Shown piece after piece: positions 1 through 8,488 of a stretch of DNA of 64,000 nt; position 1 is the first letter of the stretch, and every line of letters starts with the position of its first letter. This DNA is from Tropicibacter alexandrii. GTDB taxonomy: Bacteria; Pseudomonadota; Alphaproteobacteria; Rhodobacterales; Rhodobacteraceae. Both the position numbers and the translations under genes were made by a program. The notes beneath the pieces are model-generated. The model searched no databases and was not told the DNA's origin. It saw nothing but the letters and a program-made list of their open reading frames with translations. Where the stretch lies: the NCBI RefSeq assembly GCF_003667315.2, contig NZ_RCTZ02000006.1, forward strand, positions 1-64,000, written 5' to 3'.

Positions 1-843
<843 letters not shown>

Positions 844-872
844 TCGACGATCCCGAGACGCGCCTGAGAGGT

Positions 873-893
873 GTGTCGAAGATCGTGGAATAA
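873..893 (+). repeat. Duplicated tuf 3' tail (last six codons plus stop)
   Basis: Bases 873-893 encode VSKIVE and TAA, the same peptide and stop as the tuf end at 823-843; the two copies differ at two third-codon positions (GTC/GTG and GAG/GAA). They start 50 bp apart. This looks like a stub left by recombination or gene conversion between tuf copies. That origin is inference; the repeat is directly visible. Confidence 0.8.
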
Positions 894-971
894 GTCGCAA
901 CGCGAATTATTCCGGTGGCGGCAGGCGACTTTCTGCAAGAAAGTCTGCCGGTAGCCACACGGTAGAATAAG

Positions 972-1001
972 AAAGGGCCACCCCGCGGGGTGGCCCTTTT
1001 T
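972..1001 (+). terminator. Intrinsic terminator 1 after tuf
   Basis: GC-rich perfect stem (AAGGGCCACCCC with GGGGTGGCCCTT) followed by a T5 run. It is preceded at 953-963 by AGCCACACGGT, which is repeated 65 bp later before the second terminator. Confidence 0.93.
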
Positions 1002-1035
1002 GCGTAAAGATACCGAGAGCCACACGGTCAACAAG

Positions 1036-1064
1036 AAAAGGCCGCCCCGAGGGGCGGCCTTTTT
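1036..1064 (+). terminator. Intrinsic terminator 2 after tuf
   Basis: Stem AAAGGCCGCCCC / GGGGCGGCCTTT with a 1-2 base loop and a T5 run. AGCCACACGGT at 1018-1028 precedes it, matching the flank of terminator 1, so the pair looks like a diverged tandem duplication. Confidence 0.93.
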
Positions 1065-1109
1065 CATGCGCCGACGCACTGTAGGGCGGGGCTCTGCCCC
1101 GCCCCCCTG

Positions 1110-3116
1110 TCAAGAATAACTCACCATGGTCAGCAGTTCATATTCCGCCACCTGCTCGCCGTCCTGCTGGTACAGCGTCACATGCCACGCGACCTCGCCA
1201 TAGGTGTCGGTGCGCCCGGTCTTGCGTTTGCAGGTCAGGCGGACATGGACCTTGTCACCGGGCGAGACGGGTTTTTGAAAGCTGAGGCCGTTCAACCCGG
1301 TATTGGCCAGAACCGGGCCGGGATCGGGCTGGACGAAGAGCCCGGCGGCGAAACTCAGCAGCAGGTAGCCATGCGCCACGCGACCGGGGAAGAAGGGGTT
1401 CGCCTCGGCGGCGGCCTCATCCATATGGGCATAGAAGGTGTCGCCAGTGAACTGGGCGAAATGCTCGATATCCTCCAGCGTGACCTCGCGCGGATCGGTC
1501 ACGAGGGTCTCGCCGATCTGGATTTGCTCGAAGGTGCGGCGGAACGGGTGTTCCGGCCCCTGCACCTCGCGCGCGCCGGGCACCCATTGGCCGGTGATCG
1601 CGGTCAGCACATCCGGGCTGCCTTGGATCGCCGTGCGCTGCATGTAGTGCAGCACGCCGCGCACGCCGCCCAACTCCTCGCCGCCGCCCGCGCGACCGGG
1701 GCCGCCATGAACAAGATGGGGCAGGGGGGAACCGTGGCCGGTGGCCTCTTTCATCGAGGTCCGGTCAGTGATGTAGAGCCGCCCGTGCCATGCGGCGCTG
1801 TTCACCGCCACGTCGCGCGCCACGGCGGGATCGGCGGTCACGAGCGAGGCCACCAGCGAGCCCTCGCCACGATTGGCCAAGGCCGCCGCATGGGCGAGGT
1901 CGCGATAGGGCATGAGCGTCGAGACGGGGCCAAAGGCCTCGGTCGCGTGGACCTGCGTGGCGGCGTCCGGATCGTCGCAGACGAACAGCGTCGGCGCAAA
2001 GAAGCCGGGGCCATCGGGCAGGTCAAAGCTGTCGGCCCCAAGGATCTGCCGCGCCTCGGAGGCCAGCACGGCGGCCTTCGCGGCGACGTCCTCGCGCTGC
2101 GCGGCGGAGGCCAGCGCGCCCATGCGCGCGTCGCCCGCAGGGTCGCCGATGGTGGTTTTCTTCAGGCGTTCGGACAGCGCCTCGCCCACGGGGCCGAGCA
2201 GCGCCTCCGGCACGATGATCCGGCGAATCGCGGTGCATTTCTGACCGGCCTTGACGGTGATTTCGGTCGCCGCCTGCTTGATGAACAGGGCGAATTCCTC
2301 GCTGTCGGGGGTCACGTCCGGGCCAAGGATCGAGGCGTTCAGGCTGTCCTGTTCGGACATGAAGCGCACGGAATTGCGCATCAGGTTGCCATTGCCGCGC
2401 AGGTGCAGGGCGGTGTCTGCAGAGCCGGTAAAGCTGACCACGTCCTGTGGCCCGAGCCGGTCGAGCAGGTCGCCTGTGCCGCCGACGATCAACTGCACCG
2501 CGCCCTCGGGGACAAGGCCCGACTCGATGATCATGCGAAAGCAGGCCTCGGTCAGGTAGCAGGTCTGGGTCGCGGGTTTGACGATGGCCGGGACACCCGC
2601 CAGCAAGGTCGGCGCGAGCTTTTCCAGCATCCCCCAGACCGGGAAGTTGAAAGCGTTAATATGCACCGCAACCCCTTGCAGCGGCACGGCAATGTGCTGG
2701 GCGAGGAAGGTGCCGCGGCGGCTGATGCGCTCGACACCGCCATCCACGTAGACATGGCCATCGGGCATCTCACGCCGACCTTTGCTGGCGATGACGGTCA
2801 TGGTGATGATGCCGCCCTCGATATCGACACCGCCATCGGCGCGGGTGGCACCGGTCAGCGGGTTAAGGGCGTAGAGCTCCTCTTTGCGGTCGGCGATGTA
2901 GCCCGCCAGCGCCTTGAGCATCTTGGCCCGCTGGTGGAACGTCATCTCGCGCAGGGCGGGGCCGCCGCGCGTGATGGCGAAGTCGCGCATCGCGGCCACG
3001 TCCAGATCGGACCCGGCGCGGGCAATCAGCGCCCCATCGACGGGGCCGTGAATCTCGCGCGCGGCCGTACCGGGCGCAACCCATTGCCCGCAGGCATAAG
3101 ACTGAGGTGTCAGCAT
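1110..3116 (-). CDS. paaZ: Bifunctional oxepin-CoA hydrolase / semialdehyde dehydrogenase PaaZ
   Basis: Opens the oxepin-CoA ring in aerobic phenylacetate catabolism and oxidises the resulting semialdehyde. 668 residues from the ATG at 3116, chosen because GGGAGG lies 7 nt upstream; a 17-codon extension is open but has no such site. Residues 1-~520 are an aldehyde dehydrogenase: catalytic Cys294 sits in GQKCTAIRR and Glu255 in MSEQDSLNA, matching Cys295 and Glu256 known from E. coli PaaZ. The C-terminal ~150 residues are a MaoC-like hydratase with D-x(4)-H in FTGDTFYAHMD and the stretch FPGRVAHGYLLLS. It is divergent from paaI-paaK, sharing a 107-bp control region with a palindrome. Confidence 0.95.
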   Translation of the reverse strand: MLTPQSYACGQWVAPGTAAREIHGPVDGALIARAGSDLDVAAMRDFAITRGGPALREMTFHQRAKMLKALAGYIADRKEELYALNPLTGATRADGGVDIEGGIITMTVIASKGRREMPDGHVYVDGGVERISRRGTFLAQHIAVPLQGVAVHINAFNFPVWGMLEKLAPTLLAGVPAIVKPATQTCYLTEACFRMIIESGLVPEGAVQLIVGGTGDLLDRLGPQDVVSFTGSADTALHLRGNGNLMRNSVRFMSEQDSLNASILGPDVTPDSEEFALFIKQAATEITVKAGQKCTAIRRIIVPEALLGPVGEALSERLKKTTIGDPAGDARMGALASAAQREDVAAKAAVLASEARQILGADSFDLPDGPGFFAPTLFVCDDPDAATQVHATEAFGPVSTLMPYRDLAHAAALANRGEGSLVASLVTADPAVARDVAVNSAAWHGRLYITDRTSMKEATGHGSPLPHLVHGGPGRAGGGEELGGVRGVLHYMQRTAIQGSPDVLTAITGQWVPGAREVQGPEHPFRRTFEQIQIGETLVTDPREVTLEDIEHFAQFTGDTFYAHMDEAAAEANPFFPGRVAHGYLLLSFAAGLFVQPDPGPVLANTGLNGLSFQKPVSPGDKVHVRLTCKRKTGRTDTYGEVAWHVTLYQQDGEQVAEYELLTMVSYS

Positions 3117-3174
3117 ATCGTTCCTCCCTTTGCCGCGCATCCTGAGCCAAGCCGCCGGGGAAATCAACAGACTT

Positions 3175-3186
3175 GACCGCGCGGTC
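3175..3186. promoter_or_regulatory. Palindromic operator, probable PaaR (TetR) site
   Basis: GACCGCGCGGTC is a perfect 12-bp palindrome in the paaZ/paaI divergent region, 58 bp before paaZ and 38 bp before paaI. TetR repressors of paa genes are known to bind GACCG-CGGTC type sites, and a TetR gene ends this cluster (5075-5647). The assignment is by position and symmetry. Confidence 0.6.
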
Positions 3187-3223
3187 GGGTTTGTGCAGCA
3201 ATGCGCTTAGGGAGGACAGCGCG

Positions 3224-3652
3224 ATGACACCACAGGAGCGGGCCAAGGCCAGCGCCGAGGCCATGTGGGCCACGGATACGGCCAGCCAGAAGATGGGGAT
3301 GACGATCAAAGAGATCGCGCCGGGGCGCGCGGTCTTGTCGATGCAGGTGGCGGACTGGATGCTGAACGGGCACCGGATTTGCCATGGCGGGTTCATCTTC
3401 ACGCTGGCGGACAGCGCCTTTGCCTTTGCCTGCAATTCCTACAACGCGGTGACGGTGGCGCAGGAAAACCAGATCACCTTCCTTGCGCCCGGTCAGCCGG
3501 GGGAGCGCCTGACTGCGACCTGCACCGAGACGGCCAAGACGGGCCGGTCCGGCGTCTATGACGTGGTGGTGACGGGCGAGGATGGCCGCAAGGTGGCCTT
3601 GATGCGGGGGCTGTCGCGCACCGTGCGCGGCACCTTGTTTGACGAAGAATAA
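3224..3652 (+). CDS. paaI: Hydroxyphenylacetyl-CoA thioesterase PaaI
   Basis: Hotdog-fold thioesterase thought to rescue CoA from dead-end intermediates of the phenylacetate pathway. 142 residues from the ATG at 3224, which has AGGGAGGA 6-7 nt upstream; the frame is open for 17 more codons upstream but those lie over the operator. The fold's signature is clear: GHRICHGGFIFTLADSAFAFA carries HGG and the catalytic Asp of LADSA. It starts the rightward arm of the paa cluster, 12 nt before paaK, so the two are cotranscribed. Start and identity are well supported. Confidence 0.93.
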   Translation: MTPQERAKASAEAMWATDTASQKMGMTIKEIAPGRAVLSMQVADWMLNGHRICHGGFIFTLADSAFAFACNSYNAVTVAQENQITFLAPGQPGERLTATCTETAKTGRSGVYDVVVTGEDGRKVALMRGLSRTVRGTLFDEE

Positions 3653-3664
3653 GGGAGGAGCGAG

Positions 3665-4969
3665 ATGGAAGACCTGACCCCGAGCCGCGAGAGCCTCGAA
3701 CCGATCGAGATCGCCTCGCGCGATGAGATCGCGTCCGTGCAGTTGGACCGCATGAAATGGTCGCTGCGCCATGCCTATGACAATGTTGCGTTTTATCGCG
3801 ACAGTTTCGACAAGGCGGGGGTGCATCCGGATGACCTTCACGACTTGAGTGATCTGGCGAAGTTCCCCTTCACGGTAAAGACCGATCTGCGCGACAACTA
3901 TCCGTTTGGCATGTTCGCCGTGCCGCGCGATCAGGTGGCGCGCATCCACGCGTCCTCGGGCACGACGGGGCAGCCGACGGTGGTGGGCTATACGGCGCGC
4001 GATCTGGATACGTGGGGCACGGTGGTGGCGCGGTCCTTGCGGGCGAGCGGGTTGAAGCCGGGCGACATCCTGCACAACGCCTATGGCTATGGGCTGTTCA
4101 CCGGGGGGCTTGGCATCCATCTGGGTGCCGACAAGCTGGGGCTGACGACGGTGCCGATTTCCGGTGGCATGACCCAGCGCCAAGTGCGCCTGATCGAGGA
4201 TTTCGGCGCGACGGGGATCACGGTGACGCCGTCTTATGCGCTGTCGATCATCGACGAATATGCCGAGCAGGGGCGCGACCCGCGCGAGTCGCCTTTGAAG
4301 GTGGGCATCTTTGGGGCCGAGCCGTGGACGAATGCGATGCGGCTCGAAATCGAGCAGGCCTTCGATATGCACGCGGTGGATATTTATGGCCTGTCCGAGG
4401 TCATGGGGCCGGGTGTCGCGAATGAATGTGTCGAGACGAAGGACGGCTTGCACATCTGGGAGGATCACTTCTACCCCGAGATCATCGACCCCGAGACGGG
4501 CGAGGTCCTGCCCGATGGGGAGTTGGGCGAGCTGGTGTTCACGTCTTTGACGAAGGAGGCCTTTCCGATCATCCGCTACCGCACGCGCGATCTGACGCGG
4601 TTGCTGCCGGGGACGGCGCGGTCGATGCGGCGGATGGAGAAGGTGACGGGGCGCTCGGATGACATGATCATCCTGCGCGGCGTGAACGTGTTCCCGACGC
4701 AGATCGAGGAACAGCTGATGACGGTCGAGGCGCTCGCCCCGCATTTCCAGATCCAGCTGGACCGGGTCGAGCACAAGGATGTCATGACCGTGATGGTCGA
4801 GCCGTGGCCGCATACGGTGGCGGGCGGTGACGTGGCCGCGCGGGAATTGGCGCAGAAGGTGAAACAGGTGGTGGGTGTCACGGTGCGCGTCACGGTGGCT
4901 GCCCCCGGTGGGGTTGCGCGCTCGCAGGGCAAGGCGGTTCGCATCGTCGACAACCGGCCCAAGGTGTGA
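3665..4969 (+). CDS. paaK: Phenylacetate-CoA ligase PaaK
   Basis: Activates phenylacetate with ATP and CoA, the first step of the pathway. 434 residues, the usual length, with GGGAGGAG before the ATG. The ANL-family phosphate loop SSGTTGQPTVV is at residues 97-107; YGLSEVMGPGVA is the A5-type adenylate motif; RTRDLTRL and GRSDDMIILRGVNVFP are the hinge and C-terminal lid motifs. It follows paaI by 12 nt and precedes the TetR gene by 105 nt containing a hairpin-rich repeat. The ring epoxidase genes (paaABCDE) are not in this window. Confidence 0.95.
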   Translation: MEDLTPSRESLEPIEIASRDEIASVQLDRMKWSLRHAYDNVAFYRDSFDKAGVHPDDLHDLSDLAKFPFTVKTDLRDNYPFGMFAVPRDQVARIHASSGTTGQPTVVGYTARDLDTWGTVVARSLRASGLKPGDILHNAYGYGLFTGGLGIHLGADKLGLTTVPISGGMTQRQVRLIEDFGATGITVTPSYALSIIDEYAEQGRDPRESPLKVGIFGAEPWTNAMRLEIEQAFDMHAVDIYGLSEVMGPGVANECVETKDGLHIWEDHFYPEIIDPETGEVLPDGELGELVFTSLTKEAFPIIRYRTRDLTRLLPGTARSMRRMEKVTGRSDDMIILRGVNVFPTQIEEQLMTVEALAPHFQIQLDRVEHKDVMTVMVEPWPHTVAGGDVAARELAQKVKQVVGVTVRVTVAAPGGVARSQGKAVRIVDNRPKV

Positions 4970-4975
4970 CGGGAG

Positions 4976-5040
4976 GCTGGGTGGGCCGGGCCTTTGGCCC
5001 GGACGCTGTTCGGCTGCGCCGAAGGCGCCCCACCCACCAT
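4976..5040. repeat. Hairpin-rich intergenic repeat between paaK and the TetR gene
   Basis: Nested inverted repeats: outer arms GCTGGGTGGG and CCCACCCACC, inner stems GGGCCGGGCC/GGCCCGG and TTCGGC/GCCGAA. There is no T-run, so it is more likely a REP-like element or an mRNA stabiliser than a terminator. Confidence 0.6.
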
Positions 5041-5074
5041 CCCTTTGGGCGCTACGTTCACACGGGAGGTTCGT

Positions 5075-5647
5075 ATGGCAAGAGGTGTTGCTCGCGATCA
5101 TGACGAAAAACGCCACGCGCTGCGCAAGGGGGCTGCGGCCTATTTCGCGCGCAACGGGTTTGACCGCGCGTCGATGACCGGGGCCGCGAAGGAATGCGGC
5201 GTGTCCAAGGCCTTGCTCTACCACTATCACGACAGCAAGGAGGCCTTGCTGTACGACATCCTTGATGGCCACCTGTCAGAGCTGCTCGATACCGTCGAGG
5301 CCGCCGCGCCGCAGGGCCTGCCTGCCCTGATCGCCGCCATCCTTGCTGCCTACGAGGATGCCGATGCCGAACACAAGCTGCAACTGGAGGCCCTGCGCAG
5401 TGCTCTCCCGCCCGAGATGCAGGCCCCGCTGATCGCCATTCAGCGCCGCCTGATTGCGCTCATGTCCGAGGCGATCCAGACCGAACGCCCGGATCTGTCC
5501 GGCGACCGTCTGCACGCGGCCACCATGACCGTCTTTGGCATCCTGAACTGGTTCTACATGTGGCATCGCCCCGGCAAGGGCCTGAGCCGTGCGGACTATG
5601 CCGCCCTTGCCACCGATTTCGTCAAGGGCGGCCTGTCAGCGATCTGA
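5075..5647 (+). CDS. TetR/AcrR family regulator of the paa cluster (PaaR-like)
   Basis: 190 residues from the ATG at 5075, which has CGGGAGG 6 nt upstream; longer starts lack a site and run through the upstream repeat. The N-terminal third is a TetR helix-turn-helix: GAAAYFARNGFDRASM, then AKECGVSKALLYHYHDSKEALL, ending with an LLYDIL helix. The C-terminal ligand domain is about 130 residues. It is the last gene of the rightward paa arm, and a palindrome suited to a TetR dimer sits in the paaZ/paaI control region, so it probably represses the cluster until phenylacetyl-CoA accumulates. The ligand is inferred from known PaaR proteins. Confidence 0.85.
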   Translation: MARGVARDHDEKRHALRKGAAAYFARNGFDRASMTGAAKECGVSKALLYHYHDSKEALLYDILDGHLSELLDTVEAAAPQGLPALIAAILAAYEDADAEHKLQLEALRSALPPEMQAPLIAIQRRLIALMSEAIQTERPDLSGDRLHAATMTVFGILNWFYMWHRPGKGLSRADYAALATDFVKGGLSAI

Positions 5648-5654
5648 CCCCCGG

Positions 5655-5711
5655 CTTCTTTGGTCCCCAAATACCTTGGGGGAGCCCGGAACGGGCGGGG
5701 GCAAAGCCCCC
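5655..5711. repeat. REP-like mosaic element, copy 1
   Basis: Contains CTTCTTTGGTCCCC, AAATACCTTGGGGGAGC, then a hairpin GGGGGC-AAA-GCCCCC. Related elements, some inverted, lie at 18393-18423, 31008-31038 and 46586-46633. It fills the gap between the convergent TetR and DUF2330 genes. Confidence 0.65.
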
Positions 5712-5718
5712 TCTGCCC

Positions 5719-7005
5719 TCACCGATACCGCTCGGGGATGGTCGGCAGCAGGCGCGTGTTGATCTCTGACAGGGGCCAGCCCGTGACCTCGGCCAGTCTC
5801 TTGCCCTCGGCCCGCAGGCGCGATTTGGTCTCGGTGACATAGTCCGCCAAGCAGGCGGGATCCTCGGCCGTGGGATCGTCGCCCAGATCGAAATCGCCCG
5901 TATAGGCATGGCGGATCACGAAGCGACCCTGAAAGTTCTGCCGGTTCTCGGTCTCGCGAAAGGTGATGTCCTGCGTCATTTGACCCGCCGCATAGCGCGC
6001 GTGCAGGCGGGTGACGTATATCTCGGGCACCATCTCTTCCTTGCCGGTCAGCCGTGTGACGCCCAGTTCGCGCAGCTCGGCCCCGGTCAGCGGATCGGCG
6101 GCGCAGGGATCGCACCAGCCCATGTCCCACGCGTATTCCAGCACGATGCCGCCGCCCTTGGGCACGGCCTTGGTGAACAGCGCGCGGTAGAAGGCGGGGA
6201 ACTGGTTCTCGACAAAGGCGGGCACGTCGAAATCGGTGGGCAGGTCCACGGCTTTGTAGTTCACAGGCTCGACCCGACCCTTGCGGGACAGCATGTACAT
6301 CAGCACATCCTGAGGCCCGTCGGCATTCACCTTGCCCAGCTGGATCGGCAGCATGAAGTCGCGCGATCGAAAGCGGATTTGCAGGGGCGGCAGGTCGCGG
6401 CTTTCGCCCGCCGCGTGGCGGGACAGATTCACCTTGGCCACAAAGAACTTCATCCCCATCTTGATGTAATCGTTCAGAACGGGGGCCGCGCCCTCGGGCA
6501 GGGTATAGCCTTCGTCGGTCAGGAAGGTAGCCAGCCCGTCGGATTGCTCGGCCTTGAGAATCAGGATGTCATAGTCGCCCACGGCGTATTTCGCGGCGAT
6601 GGTCACCCCCTGTGCGCGGGCGCGCTCGCGCTGGGTGGGGGCAGCGCCGGGCGCCTCTTCGACAACGACGAACTCTATATCGCCACACCACGGCCCGCCG
6701 TCATGATATTCCACCAGACGCGGGGCGGTGTAGTCGTCGAGATGCTGCACCGTCTTGGCGGGCACCGTGCGCACGCTGGGGCGGGGCAAGACCACGGGCG
6801 TCGGCACGATCATCGCGAAATCCGCCGGTTCGCCGCGATAGTCCGAGGCCATGGTGATGACCGACAAATCGCCCTCGCGGAAATAGACCACCTTGGAGGA
6901 CTGGTTGAACAGGCTCGAATCGGCTTTGGCCACGTAGAAGCCGCAGAACGCCTGCGCCGAGGCGGCGGTCAGCGACAGGCACAAAGCCATGAGAAAACGC
7001 AACAT
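5719..7005 (-). CDS. DUF2330 domain-containing secreted protein
   Basis: 428 residues from the ATG at 7005 (GAGGGAG upstream). A signal peptide of about 19 residues (MLRFLMALCLSLTAASAQA) is followed by CGFYVAKADSSLFNQSSKVV, a typical DUF2330 opening, with FAMIVPTPVVLP and YTAPRLVEY further on. Several Cys pairs (WCGD, WCDPCAADP) suggest disulfides and an exported location. The reported ORF continues 143 codons upstream across a non-coding region; the signal peptide fixes the start. Function is unknown. It stands alone, convergent with the paa TetR gene and divergent from serC. Confidence 0.82.
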   Translation of the reverse strand: MLRFLMALCLSLTAASAQAFCGFYVAKADSSLFNQSSKVVYFREGDLSVITMASDYRGEPADFAMIVPTPVVLPRPSVRTVPAKTVQHLDDYTAPRLVEYHDGGPWCGDIEFVVVEEAPGAAPTQRERARAQGVTIAAKYAVGDYDILILKAEQSDGLATFLTDEGYTLPEGAAPVLNDYIKMGMKFFVAKVNLSRHAAGESRDLPPLQIRFRSRDFMLPIQLGKVNADGPQDVLMYMLSRKGRVEPVNYKAVDLPTDFDVPAFVENQFPAFYRALFTKAVPKGGGIVLEYAWDMGWCDPCAADPLTGAELRELGVTRLTGKEEMVPEIYVTRLHARYAAGQMTQDITFRETENRQNFQGRFVIRHAYTGDFDLGDDPTAEDPACLADYVTETKSRLRAEGKRLAEVTGWPLSEINTRLLPTIPERYR

Positions 7006-7138
7006 CCGGGTAATCTCCCTCTCAAATCCGTCACCAGCGTAGCCGGGCCGGACCCGTTTGCAATATGGCAAGTTTCCGATCGGCTCCAACGTGCCGACCT
7101 GAAAAAGCATTCGCGACCGTTTCGGCGCATTTTCCGAC

Positions 7139-7222
7139 TTGTGGGCCTCTGCGCTGCGGCGTATCTCCATCCGCGGGACACCCCTCCCCAACGAGGGGCA
7201 TCTATCTGGAAGGTTAGCAGAT
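7139..7222 (+). ncRNA. Possible serC leader RNA (5' UTR element)
   Basis: The 84 nt before serC hold two structured parts: GCGCTGCGGCGTATCTCC leading into CCGCGGGAC, and a hairpin CCCCTC-CCCAAC-GAGGGG at 7181-7199, ending shortly before the ribosome site. A conserved serC leader motif is known before serC-serA in alphaproteobacteria. I match it by position and look only, without a covariance model. Confidence 0.5.
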
Positions 7223-8404
7223 ATGGCAAATGACCATCTGGCGTCGCGCGAGTCCGCGCGCCATCCCGAAACTCGGCCGGCGAACCCGCGTTTCTCCTCT
7301 GGCCCTTGCGCCAAGATCCCCACATTCTCCCTCGACCAGCTGAGCGATGCCGCCTTGGGCCGCTCGCATCGCGCGGCCATCGGCAAGGACAAGCTGAAGG
7401 CCGCCATCGAGGGCACCCGCGAAATTCTCGGCATTCCCGCCGATTACAAGATCGGCATCGTGCCTGCCTCGGATACCGGCGCTGTCGAAATGGCCATGTG
7501 GTCCCTGCTGGGCGCGCGCAAGGCGACGATGGTCGCTTGGGAAAGCTTTGGCGCAGGCTGGGTCAGCGATGTCGTCAAGCAGCTGAAGATCGACGCCGAA
7601 GTGCGCGAAGCTGGCTATGGCGAGATTGTCGATTTCACCACCATCGACTTTGACACCGACGTTGTGTTCACGTGGAACGGCACTACCTCGGGTGTGCGCC
7701 TGCCCAATGGCGATGCGATCCCGGCGGACCGCGCGGGCCTGACCATCTGCGACGCCACCTCCGCCGCCTTTGCGCAGGACCTGCCTTGGGACAAGCTGGA
7801 TGTGACCACGTTCAGCTGGCAGAAGGTGATGGGCGGCGAAGCGGCGCACGGTATGCTGATCCTGTCGCCCCGCGCCGTCGAACGCCTTGAAAGCTACACC
7901 CCCGCATGGCCGCTGCCGAAGATCTTCCGCCTGACCAAGGGTGGCAAGCTGATCGAGGGCGTCTTCAAGGGGGAAACGATCAACACCCCGTCCATGCTGG
8001 CGGTCGAGGATTACCTCGTGGCGCTGGACTGGGCGCGTTCGGTCGGTGGGCTCAAGGGGCTGATGGCCCGGGCCGACACCAATGCCATGGTGATCTGGGA
8101 CTTCTGCGACCGGCATGACTGGATCGACAATCTCGCTGTGGACCCGGCGACGCGGTCGAACACCTCCGTCTGCCTGAAGTTCACCGATGAGCGGATCAAG
8201 GACGGCGCGGCCTTTGCCAAGGCCGTGGCGAAGAAGCTGGACGACTACAACGCCGCCTATGACATCGGCGCCTATCGCGATGCCCCTGCGGGCCTGCGCA
8301 TCTGGTGCGGGGCCACGATCGAGGCCGCGGATGTCGAAAAGCTGACGCTTTGGCTGAAATGGGCCTTCGAGACCGTGCTCGCAGAGCAGACCGAAGCCGC
8401 TTGA
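7223..8404 (+). CDS. serC: Phosphoserine aminotransferase, alpha type
   Basis: Converts 3-phosphohydroxypyruvate and glutamate to phosphoserine, the second step of serine synthesis (and the matching step in pyridoxal phosphate synthesis). 393 residues from the ATG at 7223, with GGAAGG 9 nt upstream. Motifs: [12 protein letters not shown] near the N-terminus, [17 protein letters not shown] for cofactor phosphate binding, CDATSAAF, and the PLP lysine at 201 in [11 protein letters not shown]. The length and FSSGPCAK opening fit the alphaproteobacterial SerC subtype rather than the E. coli one. It is followed after 84 nt by serA, giving a two-gene serine operon. Confidence 0.95.
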   Translation: MANDHLASRESARHPETRPANPRFSSGPCAKIPTFSLDQLSDAALGRSHRAAIGKDKLKAAIEGTREILGIPADYKIGIVPASDTGAVEMAMWSLLGARKATMVAWESFGAGWVSDVVKQLKIDAEVREAGYGEIVDFTTIDFDTDVVFTWNGTTSGVRLPNGDAIPADRAGLTICDATSAAFAQDLPWDKLDVTTFSWQKVMGGEAAHGMLILSPRAVERLESYTPAWPLPKIFRLTKGGKLIEGVFKGETINTPSMLAVEDYLVALDWARSVGGLKGLMARADTNAMVIWDFCDRHDWIDNLAVDPATRSNTSVCLKFTDERIKDGAAFAKAVAKKLDDYNAAYDIGAYRDAPAGLRIWCGATIEAADVEKLTLWLKWAFETVLAEQTEAA

Positions 8405-8412
8405 AACATCGT

Positions 8413-8477
8413 GTCCCGGGCTTGACCCGGGACCTCTCCCCCAATTTCGCACAGGAGGCCCCGGATCAGGTCCGGGG
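8413..8477. repeat. Paired palindromes between serC and serA
   Basis: Two hairpins: GTCCCGGG-CTTGA-CCCGGGAC at 8413-8433 and CCCCGGA-TCAGG-TCCGGGG at 8459-8477. Neither has a T-run. This paired CCCGGG/CCCCGGA arrangement looks like a dispersed intergenic repeat in the serC-serA spacer. It could damp read-through or stabilise the upstream mRNA. Confidence 0.65.
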
Positions 8478-8488
8478 CAGGTATCGCA

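Noticed and set aside
1182-3176. 664-codon plus-strand frame opposite paaZ
   Set aside because: Antisense shadow of paaZ with the same low-complexity composition and no start signal.
3164-5272. 702-codon minus-strand frame opposite paaI-paaK
   Set aside because: Antisense to two clear genes and the operator; no motif, no ribosome site.
5719-7434. 143-codon N-terminal extension of the DUF2330 gene
   Set aside because: A signal peptide with a ribosome site begins at 7005; the extension crosses the serC leader on the other strand.
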